64,000 nucleotides of DNA from JAVJUV01 sp047314965 (GTDB lineage: Bacteria; Pseudomonadota; Alphaproteobacteria; Rhodobacterales; Rhodobacteraceae), in assembly GCF_047314965.1 (NCBI RefSeq), contig NZ_JBLBVK010000049.1:59338-123337 (forward strand). Direction: 5' to 3'. The position numbers and the translations under genes were made by a program. Below the pieces are notes generated by a model. The model was given only the letters and a program-made list of their open reading frames with translations. It was not told the origin of the DNA and did no database searches. This document shows, in pieces, positions 25,440-35,772 of the stretch (position 1 is the first letter of the stretch; each line of letters starts with the position of its first letter).

Positions 25440-27287
25440 GTGATTCCCCGTCATTTGATAGGGACGCTGGCTGCGGTGCTGCTTGTGTCGGTGATGGGAT
25501 GCTCTCCGCGCGAGGGATATGGAATCCTCGAAGGCGGCGTACCTTCAAAGGCGGGGGGCGCCTGGCGCACAAGCGAGGGGACGGTCTACCTGTCGCCGGA
25601 AGGACCGAAGCGCCAAGATGCGCAGTTCGTGATACCGGACGCAAATGCGGACCGCTCCATGGTTCGGCTCGAAGCCCTATCGCGCCAGCCAATCTCGGTC
25701 GAGTTGCGCTGCGAAGGGCCCGCAGCGCTACGCCGTGCCAACTTATCGAGGCTTCACTTGCTTCCCGGCAGGACACGGAAAGTCGATGTACCGCCACGCC
25801 GAGCCCGAACAACAACGATTGACTGGCGACCGGAAACCGGGACCTGCCATTTGGAATGGGGAGATGGGTACAAGATTACCCTTCGGCCAGAGAGCGAAGT
25901 TCTGCCTGAGTTGTCGGATGTCACGCGTGCTCCGCTCAGGTGCCGGGCAGACCCGGAGCTTCGGCTGGATCCCCTTCAGCGGGTATTTCTCGACGAAGGC
26001 CCGATGCTTCAGACCTGCCCAATTGCCCCAGGTCGCGTCAGTCTGCACGGCGACCCGCTGGACGCGCTGAATGCGCGGATCGAAGCTTTAACGGGAAGCA
26101 AGGTATCCCATGACCTTCTTGCCAGCGGGAACCCTGATTTGCCCCTCGACTTCTCGCGTGCACCCAAGATTGACGTGATCCAGCTGTCTTACCTGCATGT
26201 GCGGGCAGATTTCGTCGGATATCTGACGGCACGCATGCTGGCATACCACGCGATGCGGGGAGCGCAGGTACGAATCCTTGTGACCAGATTGGTCATGACC
26301 GAAAAGGACCGCGCATTCTACGACTCTCTCTCGGCGCGCTACCCGAATATCCAGATTCAATACTACAAGTGGCGCAATCCCGGGCTTGCCAGGCCCGGAG
26401 ACCTGGTCAACCGGTTTCACCGGGTTCAGCACACCCGTGCCTTCCTTGTTCTGTCCCCGGAGAAAGGGCGCTCACGATACATTTTCGGAGGGCGAAATCT
26501 CCATGACGGGTTCTTCTTTTCAAGCCCGTTCGATCTGACGGACTGGCCCTACCTTCATACCTATGACGAGGAAGGCTTTCAGGACGTCGGGTTCTATTCG
26601 GTCTACGAGGACCTTGAGGTCGAGCTGCGCGATGACGAGGCCGTACGCAGCGTAGCCGCGCATCACCTGGCCCTGTGGAACCGCGACGCTGAAACGCAGC
26701 ATGTCGGACCCTTCCGGCCCGGGCGCACGGAGCGGGTTCGCGGGATGCGGCATTACCTGTCGCTCCCCTGGGCCGACGGACGCGACCAGATACGCTGGTT
26801 CGCCGACGCGATAGATGCCGCATCGGAAGAGGTACTGATCGTCACGCCCTATCTGAACCCGCCCGAGCAGATCCAGGCAGCTCTCCTCAGGGCGCGACAG
26901 CGCGGCGTGCCGGTGCGGATGGTGGTGCGGCTTGAATCGACGGACCCTGCCGGTTTCGTCATCACCGCGCTGAACCGCCGATATGCGGCGAACTTCGCCG
27001 GAGTGTTCGAGATCGAGGAATACTTTCCCAGGCCGCTCATGATGCATACGAAGATGATGGTGATCGACAGGAGACTGGCCGTCACAACCAGCACCAATCT
27101 CGATCATCGCGCTTTCTGGCATGATACAGAGAACGGGCTGGTCTTTCTTGACACTCCGCAAGTCACGGCACTTCTCGACGTCGTCGAGGAGTACAGAAAG
27201 TCCGCACGGAGGTTGACGCCGGATGAACCGAAGCATCCTCTCAGTGATGCGCTCTATAACTGGCGCTGGCTGCGTTCGGTATTCTGA
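25440..27287 (+). CDS. Phospholipase D-like lipoprotein
   Basis: About 615 residues. The C-terminal region contains one complete HKD motif, M-H-T-K-M-M-V-I-D, followed by TTSTNLDHRAF. The first HKD site is degenerate (H-T-R-A-F in RVQHTRAFLVLS, then GGRNLHDGFF). This arrangement is seen in cardiolipin synthase/PLD-like proteins. The GTG at 25440 gives a perfect lipoprotein signal (HLIGTLAAVLLVSVMGC). An alternative GTG at 25281 overlaps the preceding stop but would bury the signal behind 53 residues. The first ~200 mature residues have no recognised domain. Envelope phosphodiesterase/transphosphatidylase is inference. Confidence 0.75.
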   Translation: MIPRHLIGTLAAVLLVSVMGCSPREGYGILEGGVPSKAGGAWRTSEGTVYLSPEGPKRQDAQFVIPDANADRSMVRLEALSRQPISVELRCEGPAALRRANLSRLHLLPGRTRKVDVPPRRARTTTIDWRPETGTCHLEWGDGYKITLRPESEVLPELSDVTRAPLRCRADPELRLDPLQRVFLDEGPMLQTCPIAPGRVSLHGDPLDALNARIEALTGSKVSHDLLASGNPDLPLDFSRAPKIDVIQLSYLHVRADFVGYLTARMLAYHAMRGAQVRILVTRLVMTEKDRAFYDSLSARYPNIQIQYYKWRNPGLARPGDLVNRFHRVQHTRAFLVLSPEKGRSRYIFGGRNLHDGFFFSSPFDLTDWPYLHTYDEEGFQDVGFYSVYEDLEVELRDDEAVRSVAAHHLALWNRDAETQHVGPFRPGRTERVRGMRHYLSLPWADGRDQIRWFADAIDAASEEVLIVTPYLNPPEQIQAALLRARQRGVPVRMVVRLESTDPAGFVITALNRRYAANFAGVFEIEEYFPRPLMMHTKMMVIDRRLAVTTSTNLDHRAFWHDTENGLVFLDTPQVTALLDVVEEYRKSARRLTPDEPKHPLSDALYNWRWLRSVF

Positions 27288-27460
27288 TTAAGTTCCGCTT
27301 CGCACGAAGTTCCGATCGGTCTTGCTATTGCCAAAGCGCAGCCCAAGGAAAAAAAGGCTTTCAAACCGGTCAAAGCTGTCCTATAGGCGGCTTCTTACTC
27401 CAAGGGCCCTGCTGGACGACATCCCGGCCTGCGCCATCACTCTTTCGAAAGGGGACCCCG

Positions 27461-27730
27461 ATGTCGATTACTGCTGAAGAAAAAACAAAGCTTATCAAGG
27501 ATTTCGGCCTCAAGGACGGTGACACCGGTTCGCCAGAGGTTCAGGTCGCCATCCTGTCGTCGCGCATCGCGACGCTAACCGAGCACTTCAAGACCCACAA
27601 GAAAGACAACCACGGACGCCGTGGCCTTCTGAAGATGGTCGCCACGCGCCGGAAGCTGCTCGACTATGTCAAAGCCAAGGACGAGGCCCGCTATCAGTCG
27701 CTGATCGAGCGTCTGGGTCTGCGCCGCTAA
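27461..27730 (+). CDS. rpsO: 30S ribosomal protein S15
   Basis: 89 residues, full family length, with GDTGSPEVQVAILSSRI, LTEHFKTHKKDNHGRRGLL and the C-terminal YQSLIERLGLRR all present. It binds 16S rRNA early in 30S assembly. It ends in a strong terminator; pnp, its usual neighbour, lies 2.6 kb further on after three inserted genes. Confidence 0.98.
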   Translation: MSITAEEKTKLIKDFGLKDGDTGSPEVQVAILSSRIATLTEHFKTHKKDNHGRRGLLKMVATRRKLLDYVKAKDEARYQSLIERLGLRR

Positions 27731-27750
27731 GGCAAAAAGACAGATTTCCG

Positions 27751-27780
27751 AAAAGGCCACGCATCGCGCGTGGCCTTTTT
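27751..27780 (+). terminator. Rho-independent terminator after rpsO
   Basis: A twelve-base stem (AAAAGGCCACGC / GCGTGGCCTTTT) with a five-base loop, ending in five T residues, 20 bases after the rpsO stop. Confidence 0.9.
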
Positions 27781-27806
27781 GATTTCAGGGATGGCATAAG
27801 AGTCCG

Positions 27807-28910
27807 ATGAGCGAAGAGTTCGACATATTCTTGGTGTGCGCGCCCGGACTTGAACCCTGGCTGGCCGATGAGGCCCGCGACGCCCACTTTGCCGTCGTCG
27901 GCGCGGTACCCGGGGGCGTTACCCTGCGCGGTGCCTGGTCCGAGGTCTGGCGGGCGAACCTGACACTCCGTGGCGCGACCCGAGTCCTGGTGCGGTTGGC
28001 CGAGTTCCGGGCGATGCACCTGGCACAGTTGGACAAGCGCGCCAAGAAACTGCCGTGGGGCGATTGGCTGCGCCCTGACGCGCCCGTGCGGGTCGAAGCC
28101 ACCTGCCGGAAATCCCGGATCTATCACGACAAGGCTGCGGCGCAGCGCATCGAGGGTGCGCTCCGCGCCGCAGGACTCCCGCTCTCGGCCGACGCCTCTA
28201 TCGTCCTGAAAGTCCGGATAGAAGACGATCTTTGCACCATCAGCGTCGACAGTTCGGGAGAGAGCCTCCACAAGCGCGGCCTGAAGGTTCAGGTGAACAA
28301 GGCGCCGATGCGGGAAACGCTTGCAGCGCTGCTTCTGAGATCGGCGGGATACAACGGTTCGGAACCCGTCTGCGATCCGATGTGTGGCTCGGGCACTTTC
28401 GTGATCGAGGCCGCAGAGATCGCACTTGGACTTTTGCCGGGCCGTGAGAGAACCTTTGCTTTTGAGAAGCTCGCTTCGTTCGACCGGGTTGCGTGGGAAG
28501 CCATGCGCGTACCGTCAGCCCCGAAGATCACGCCGCTTCGGTTCAAGGGATCCGATAGGGATCAGGGTGCGGTCCGCATGAGCGAGGCCAACGCGGCCCG
28601 TGCCGGCGTGGAGTTGGTAACGGAGTTCGCCTGTGTCCCCATCAGTGAAGCCGCGCCGCCCGAAGGACTGCCCGGACTCGTGATCGTGAATGCCCCTTAC
28701 GGCGGCAGGATTGGCAGCAAGGCGCCCCTTCACGGTCTCTATGCCGCATTCGGACAGCGCATGCGCGAGTCGTTCAAGGGATGGCGTGTCGGCCTGATCA
28801 CCTCCGAGCCGGGCCTAGCACGCGCCACGGGGCTCAAGTGGGCGGATACGGGGCCCGTCGTCGATCACGGTGGCACCAAGATCAGACTGTACCGTACGGA
28901 CCCTCTTTAG
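27807..28910 (+). CDS. THUMP-domain RNA (guanine-N2) methyltransferase
   Basis: 367 residues related to RlmL/YcbY N-terminal half. An N-terminal ferredoxin-like/THUMP part (CAPGLEPWLADEA ... RVEATCRKSRIYHDKAAAQRIEG) is followed by a SAM-dependent domain with DPMCGSGTFVIEAA and the catalytic-loop variant V-N-A-P-Y-G (NPPY in relatives). It probably modifies a guanine in rRNA or tRNA; which base is not clear. Monocistronic position between the rpsO terminator and a convergent gene. Confidence 0.88.
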   Translation: MSEEFDIFLVCAPGLEPWLADEARDAHFAVVGAVPGGVTLRGAWSEVWRANLTLRGATRVLVRLAEFRAMHLAQLDKRAKKLPWGDWLRPDAPVRVEATCRKSRIYHDKAAAQRIEGALRAAGLPLSADASIVLKVRIEDDLCTISVDSSGESLHKRGLKVQVNKAPMRETLAALLLRSAGYNGSEPVCDPMCGSGTFVIEAAEIALGLLPGRERTFAFEKLASFDRVAWEAMRVPSAPKITPLRFKGSDRDQGAVRMSEANAARAGVELVTEFACVPISEAAPPEGLPGLVIVNAPYGGRIGSKAPLHGLYAAFGQRMRESFKGWRVGLITSEPGLARATGLKWADTGPVVDHGGTKIRLYRTDPL

Positions 28911-28917
28911 CCGATCT

Positions 28918-29664
28918 TCAAGTCGCGCCCGTTCCGCCGGTCTGTTTGCCGCGTTGCCGGAAGTGCATGACGAGCAAGAGAGATCCGAGACTCAGGCTGG
29001 CGAAGGCAAGAAGCCAGAGTGTGATGAACCCAAGGCTTTGGCCCTGCCCCGGCTCCAGCACCAGTGTTCCGCCGTCCTCATGCGTCTCCACGCGCGTACC
29101 GATGTGCTGCATGTTCCAGAATTCACGGATCTCGATCTCGCGTTCAGCGGAGCCGAGTTTCGGGAAGACCAGAACGAGCGGCGCGAGGCTGTTCACTTTC
29201 CACGCGAAGTAACCGAGATAGGCCTGAAGCTCTTCGAGCCCCATCTTGTCGACTGTCTCGGGAGAGGTACAAACCGCGATCGATGTCTCGCCATCCCACG
29301 GCGTCTCGAATGCCGGAAGCGCGTCTGGATCGTGCACCATCATGGAGATGCCTTCGAAGGGCACGGGCGTACCTTCGATGCTGGCCTGAACGGAAGAAAA
29401 GACCTCATCGGCAAGCACAAAGGTGCCTTCGTAGAGACCTTCGATATCAACGGTGCCATCGCTACCCAAGAGCCCCTCGGCCCCCGCCCCAAAGACCGAT
29501 TCAAGGTCAGAGGCCGGCACCGAGAAATACAGCGAGATCGACTGAGGCCTGCGATCCACGATCAGCACGGGGCGTTCGGACGCCTCGGCACGTGAACGGG
29601 TCGCGTCGGCATGACCGGTCGCGGCGTATGTGAACCCAAGAAGGACGATTAGGAACCGCAGCAT
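28918..29664 (-). CDS. Membrane-anchored exported protein of unknown function
   Basis: 248 residues with an N-terminal signal (MLRFLIVLLGFTYAATGHA) and one C-terminal membrane helix (FITLWLLAFASLSLGSLLLV) followed by a short basic tail. It is therefore a type I-like periplasmic domain anchored to the inner membrane. The body is acidic with no recognised motif; a single Cys occurs in IAVCTSPETV. Convergent with the THUMP methyltransferase gene (seven-base gap). Confidence 0.65.
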   Translation of the reverse strand: MLRFLIVLLGFTYAATGHADATRSRAEASERPVLIVDRRPQSISLYFSVPASDLESVFGAGAEGLLGSDGTVDIEGLYEGTFVLADEVFSSVQASIEGTPVPFEGISMMVHDPDALPAFETPWDGETSIAVCTSPETVDKMGLEELQAYLGYFAWKVNSLAPLVLVFPKLGSAEREIEIREFWNMQHIGTRVETHEDGGTLVLEPGQGQSLGFITLWLLAFASLSLGSLLLVMHFRQRGKQTGGTGAT

Positions 29665-29794
29665 TCAATAATGATGGGCACCTGGGAAAAAATGTCGAGC
29701 CTCGCCTTGCGCCCGGTCCCGCAATAATTTGACCTGCGTCATGCCGCAGGACATAAAGCTGAGCCATGCTGCGACAGGATCGGAGGACGCGCAC

Positions 29795-30160
29795 ATGACA
29801 CTCAGCCACCAGACACCCGACATCGAACAGCCGGAGATTCGCGTTCCGTTGGATACCGTATGCTTCATCATCTCGAAGGCACATCAGTTCGGGGTGGGGA
29901 CCGGACCTGCGGAGGCGGAGATGATTTCCTACATTTCCGACCTGAACCAGGGCGCGCAGATCGATCTGGTCGCGATCATGTGGCTGGGCCGCGACGAGGG
30001 ACCGGACGACTGGGCCGAAGCACAGCAGATTGCGACCGACGAACACAACGATCACACGGCGCAATATCTTGTCGGAACGCCGCTGCTGGCCGACTACCTG
30101 GAAGAAGGTCTGTCCCGCATCGGCAGGGATTGCTCGGGCTACAACGAACTGAACGTCTGA
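29795..30160 (+). CDS. DUF3775 family protein
   Basis: 121 residues from MTLSHQTPDIEQPEI. The region LDTVCFIISKAHQF, DLVAIMWLGRDEGPDDWAEA and LADYLEEGLSRIG is the DUF3775 domain, small acidic proteins common in alphaproteobacteria with no known function. The start at 29795 matches the domain boundary; an upstream ATG at 29729 would add 22 non-conserved residues. Confidence 0.8.
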   Translation: MTLSHQTPDIEQPEIRVPLDTVCFIISKAHQFGVGTGPAEAEMISYISDLNQGAQIDLVAIMWLGRDEGPDDWAEAQQIATDEHNDHTAQYLVGTPLLADYLEEGLSRIGRDCSGYNELNV

Positions 30161-30376
30161 GCCGGAGCCCGACCCCGGCACAACACATGCCAAGCCCTCT
30201 TCGCGAAAAGGGTGCGTGTTTGTGTTTCCAATCGCACCAAACTCCTGTATGGCGCGCCTATCTGAGACGTGACGCACGGACCCCGGCGTGATGCGAAGGA
30301 TAGGGGTCGGCGGCAATGGGGCCGCCATTCAAACGGGCACTCGGACCGCCGAGCCGGCCCAAACAGGAAACGATAG

Positions 30377-32515
<2,139 letters not shown>

Positions 32516-32533
32516 CCCCCGCAACTCCACCGG

Positions 32534-32558
32534 AAAGGCCCGCTTCGGCGGGCCTTTT
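32534..32558 (+). terminator. Terminator after pnp (works on both strands)
   Basis: A ten-base stem (AAAGGCCCGC / GCGGGCCTTT) around a TTCG loop, flanked by A and T residues. It sits between convergent pnp and the gene at 32564-33250, so it can serve both. Confidence 0.88.
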
Positions 32559-32563
32559 CGATT

Positions 32564-33250
32564 CTACCCTATGCCGCGGATACGCGTCGTGATGCGCTGC
32601 GCCTCGGATGTCGCGCGGCTGACGGTACGACGAGCGATGCTTTCGATATCCCGGAACAGGCGCGACGCATCGGTGGACCAGGGGGCATCCAACGCCGCGT
32701 TTATATCGTTGCCTTCCAAACCGAGCGCACCTGCAACCCTCTCGATTGCCCGCGTCGCTCTTTCGGACTCGGCGCCATGGTGGAACCAGAGCTGGCAGGC
32801 ACCCGCAAGAATGCGCTCTTTCTCTTCCTTGTCGGCAATCTTGGAGAGAATCCGCTCAAGCGGCGCCCCCCTTGCTGTACGCAGAAAAGCGACGGCCTTG
32901 GCGACCTCGCCTTTTTCCAGCTCCTCTCCGGTAACCGACTTGTAGACTTCGGCAACGTCGCGGGGCGATGCACCATCGCAGGACCGTGCAACATAGACGA
33001 TGGCCACGATCAGCCGCCTTCGTTCCAGACCTTCGGGACGTGAAAGGCCACGCTGCCTGAGGCGCGGAGCGATCTCGAGGGAAGACACGGCAAAGCCGGC
33101 AAAGGCAAGCCCCGCGGCCAGGAACAACGATGCATGCGTGCCACCGCTGCTTCCGGTTTCAGAGCCCCAGAAGCCCAGACGCGCATTCGCCGCGGCGACG
33201 AAACAAAGAAGCGCGAGCAACCCAAGGCCGATTTCGAATTTTCTGGTCAT
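32564..33250 (-). CDS. Membrane protein with helical cytoplasmic domain, unknown function
   Basis: 228 residues. Two N-terminal membrane helices (residues 6-25 and about 42-60) precede a soluble domain of about 160 residues that is almost entirely helical (GASPRDVAEVYKSVTGEELE, KIADKEEKERILAGACQLWF). The helical part recalls TerB-like domains, but I do not see enough to claim it. Followed downstream by the pnp terminator; no neighbour gives a functional hint. Confidence 0.65.
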   Translation of the reverse strand: MTRKFEIGLGLLALLCFVAAANARLGFWGSETGSSGGTHASLFLAAGLAFAGFAVSSLEIAPRLRQRGLSRPEGLERRRLIVAIVYVARSCDGASPRDVAEVYKSVTGEELEKGEVAKAVAFLRTARGAPLERILSKIADKEEKERILAGACQLWFHHGAESERATRAIERVAGALGLEGNDINAALDAPWSTDASRLFRDIESIARRTVSRATSEAQRITTRIRGIG

Positions 33251-33538
33251 GAGAGCTGGCTAGGCCAGCATTGTGACGGAAAAATGGCCGAGAACGCCTC
33301 AGAACTTCAGACTTTACCGAAACGTTGGTGGACGTGTGTTCACTCAAAGTTCATGGGTTTTGACCGATCGCGCAGAACATCAGGAGATTGTCCGCAGCGG
33401 ATTCTTCCCGTTCACAGCTCTCTTTGCAGGACATTTTTTGCGAACCGGCGCGCGATCTCCTGCGCCGAAGCGAAAAAGGCCACGTTCGCGGACAAGGACG
33501 AGGAAAGGGGCGCGCAGGTGTCCTTCAGACCTTCCGGA

Positions 33539-34315
33539 TCAGAGCTTGCGCGCGGAAACGACAAAGTGGGTGAGCGTCTGAAAGAACCGCCCTTGAGCGG
33601 CGAGGTCTTCCTGCTCTTCAACCCAGGCCCTGGCCTCGTCGGCGGGAACGTGGCCGTTTGAAACGGCGTAGTTCTCCATCAGAATCATCATCATTCGGGC
33701 TATACCGTCAGGCCGGAGCGTTGTGTCCACGAATGTGAGTGGTTCCACCGAGGCAATCTCGAATCCCGCCTCTCGGAGGAGCCCCGGCAACTTCGCCGGC
33801 AAAGCGTTGTCTGCGACGTGCCTATCCCACGACTTGCACATCCGCTCCATCCTTTCCGGGTCGTCACTGTACCACGCCAGTGTGCCAAAATGCATGTCTC
33901 CCAACACAAGGCGACCGCCGCGGCGGAGCACGCGGTGAGTTTCCCGGAGACTGATCGAAGGATCTTCAAGATACTCGAACACCTGGAGCGACAGCGCTCC
34001 ATCAAGCGAACCATCCTCCAAAGGGAGCGTTTCGGCAGTGCCTTCGATGATTTGAACATTTTCGAGGTCTCGGATCCGGTCCTCGGCCAGCGCCAGCATC
34101 TCGGCGCTTGGGTCTATGCCGATGACCTGTCCTTCTGGTCCTACGGCCAGTGCGAGTTCACGGGTAAGAAGACCGTTTCCGCAGCCAATATCTATCAAAC
34201 GTTCGCCCGCGACAGGCGCGAGAGCATCAAAGGATGCCTGCCTGCGGTTTCGGAAGTCGGCACCCTGATAGGCTCGCTCAAGGACCGCCGTCGTCGCATC
34301 ATCGAATCTCAGCAT
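33539..34315 (-). CDS. Class I SAM-dependent methyltransferase (UbiE/ArsM-like fold)
   Basis: 258 residues. SAM-binding motif I is LIDIGCGNGLLTREL, followed by IGIDPSAEMLALAE and the LPLEDGSLDGALSLQVFEYL motif, which is typical of methyltransferase domain 11/25 proteins acting on small molecules. Substrate unknown. Located between two minus-strand units; its upstream region meets the rpmJ terminator. Confidence 0.85.
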   Translation of the reverse strand: MLRFDDATTAVLERAYQGADFRNRRQASFDALAPVAGERLIDIGCGNGLLTRELALAVGPEGQVIGIDPSAEMLALAEDRIRDLENVQIIEGTAETLPLEDGSLDGALSLQVFEYLEDPSISLRETHRVLRRGGRLVLGDMHFGTLAWYSDDPERMERMCKSWDRHVADNALPAKLPGLLREAGFEIASVEPLTFVDTTLRPDGIARMMMILMENYAVSNGHVPADEARAWVEEQEDLAAQGRFFQTLTHFVVSARKL

Positions 34316-34359
34316 CCGAGGCCTCCGGTAGCGATTGTACCCAAAGACGGATCAAAAGC

Positions 34360-34390
34360 AAAAAAGGCCGCCCATTGGGCGGCCTTTTTT
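34360..34390 (-). terminator. Terminator of rpmJ (symmetrical A/T flanks)
   Basis: An eight-base GC stem (GGCCGCCC / GGGCGGCC) with a three-base loop is flanked by six A residues on one side and six T residues on the other, so it can terminate on both strands. On the minus strand it ends the rpmJ transcript 18 bases after the stop. Confidence 0.88.
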
Positions 34391-34407
34391 CCGATGCCTG
34401 GGACGAA

Positions 34408-34533
34408 TCAGCCCTGACGTGCCTTGAACCGACGCTGTGTCTTGTTGATCACGTAGACACGGCCCTTGCGGCGCACGACGCGGCAGTCGCGGTGCCGGTT
34501 CTTCAGCGAGCGGAGCGAGTTGCGAACCTTCAT
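34408..34533 (-). CDS. rpmJ: 50S ribosomal protein L36
   Basis: 41 residues, MKVRNSLRSLKNRHRDCRVV then RRKGRVYVINKTQRRFKARQ, the longer L36 form common in proteobacteria. It lacks the complete four-ligand zinc-ribbon pattern (a single Cys, in RDCRVV), so this is the C-minus type. Terminated by the hairpin at 34360-34390. Too short for many ORF callers. Confidence 0.96.
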   Translation of the reverse strand: MKVRNSLRSLKNRHRDCRVVRRKGRVYVINKTQRRFKARQG

Positions 34534-34612
34534 GGGTCCTCTCCTCTGTCGCGGCGCTGATTTGCGCCTTTGTTTCGGTTCTGCCTATTCCCCTTGGGGA
34601 AAAGGCGGTGAA

Positions 34613-34687
34613 TGGTGGGCGATACTGGGATCGAACCAGTGACCCCTTCGATGTCAACGAAGTGCTCTACCGCTGAGCTAATCGCCC
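34613..34687 (-). tRNA. tRNA-Val (anticodon GAC)
   Basis: A 75-base cloverleaf including an encoded CCA. Acceptor GGGCGAT pairs with ATCGCCC; the D arm contains AGCTCAGCGGTAGAGC; the anticodon stem CTTCG/CGAAG encloses TTGACAT, giving GAC; the T arm contains GGTTCGATCC. All arms pair as expected. Confidence 0.97.
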
Positions 34688-34788
34688 TTGTCCGTCGCGT
34701 CCGTCCTGTTCAAAAGAACAAGACGCGGGGCAGGCCCCGCGCCGGTTCGTGGCTCTATAATCGTAACCAGAAAGCACTTCAAGGGCTT

Positions 34789-34816
34789 TTGGCGTCCGTA
34801 TTTTGTCGCTTATACT
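34789..34816 (+). promoter_or_regulatory. Predicted promoter of the formylglutamate amidohydrolase gene
   Basis: TTGGCG (34789-34794) and TATACT (34811-34816) are 16 bases apart. Transcription would start near 34823, and the purine-rich ribosome site AAAGGAGA follows at about 34825. Confidence 0.4.
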
Positions 34817-34840
34817 GCAGCCTGAAAGGAGACGCGTGAC

Positions 34841-35692
34841 TTGGCTTACCGATTGACCATGCCGGATATCAGGACGACCAGTGTCGTCTTTGCGTCTCCG
34901 CATTCCGGCAGGGACTATCCTTGGAATTTCGTCCGTAAATCGGTTCTCGACGAAAAGACCCTTCGGTCTTCCGAAGATGCTTTCGTGGACAGGCTGTTCG
35001 AGAGCGCCCCTCTTTGCGGTGCACCACTTCTCGCGGCGACCGCACCGCGCGCCTGGATCGACGTCAATCGCTCCTCCGACGAGTTGGACCCATCGCTGAT
35101 CGAAGGCATAAGCCGATCCGCGCACAACCCGCGCGTCAGTTCGGGGCTTGGCGTGGTGCCGCGCGTGGTTGCCAACGGCCGCGCCATTTATCGCGGAAAG
35201 ATCACGCTTCGCGAGGCGCAGACGCGAATCGACACCCACTGGAAGCCATGGCACGACGCGATCGACCAGTTGCTCCGAGACAGCCTGGTCATGTTTGGCG
35301 AGGCTATTCTGATCGACTGCCATTCGATGCCGCATGAAGCGATCGAGTCCATCGGTCACCCGCAAGGTCGCCGTCCGGATATTGTCTTGGGCGACAGGTT
35401 TGGCGCTGCGGCATCGTCCGAGATTGTCGATCGCGTGGAAGCCGCGTTTGAGGCCGCAGGACTTCGGGTCGCCCGCAACGCACCATTTGCCGGCGCTTAT
35501 GTGACGCAGCATTACGGACGCCCAGGCCGAGGACAGCATGCGATCCAGATCGAGATCGACCGTGCGCTCTACATGAACGAACAGGCGATACGGCCGAACG
35601 CCAACTTCGACGCCTTCAAGTCGGTCATCGACAAGGTTGTCGAATCGATAACTAACATTGGTCGCGCGGATGTTGCGCTCGCCGCCGAATGA
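34841..35692 (+). CDS. N-formylglutamate amidohydrolase family protein
   Basis: 283 residues. SPHSGRDYP near the N-terminus and IDCHSMPHE in the middle supply the metal-binding His residues of the FGase family, and QIEIDRALYMNE near the C-terminus is also typical. Classical members hydrolyse N-formylglutamate in histidine breakdown; no hut genes are nearby, so the substrate is open. TTG is chosen as start because AAAGGAGA lies eight bases upstream; an ATG six codons later is the alternative. Confidence 0.85.
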   Translation: MAYRLTMPDIRTTSVVFASPHSGRDYPWNFVRKSVLDEKTLRSSEDAFVDRLFESAPLCGAPLLAATAPRAWIDVNRSSDELDPSLIEGISRSAHNPRVSSGLGVVPRVVANGRAIYRGKITLREAQTRIDTHWKPWHDAIDQLLRDSLVMFGEAILIDCHSMPHEAIESIGHPQGRRPDIVLGDRFGAAASSEIVDRVEAAFEAAGLRVARNAPFAGAYVTQHYGRPGRGQHAIQIEIDRALYMNEQAIRPNANFDAFKSVIDKVVESITNIGRADVALAAE

Positions 35693-35724
35693 CAGGCGCG
35701 CTGACGAGCATCAATAGACTGAAA

Positions 35725-35756
35725 TGAAAAGGGCGCCCGAACGGACGCCCTTTTCA
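35725..35756 (+). terminator. Bidirectional terminator
   Basis: An eleven-base stem (TGAAAAGGGCG / CGCCCTTTTCA) with a ten-base loop between the convergent amidohydrolase and Do-protease genes. A and T flanks allow use in either direction. Confidence 0.85.
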
Positions 35757-35772
35757 GCATGTAGCACTACGA

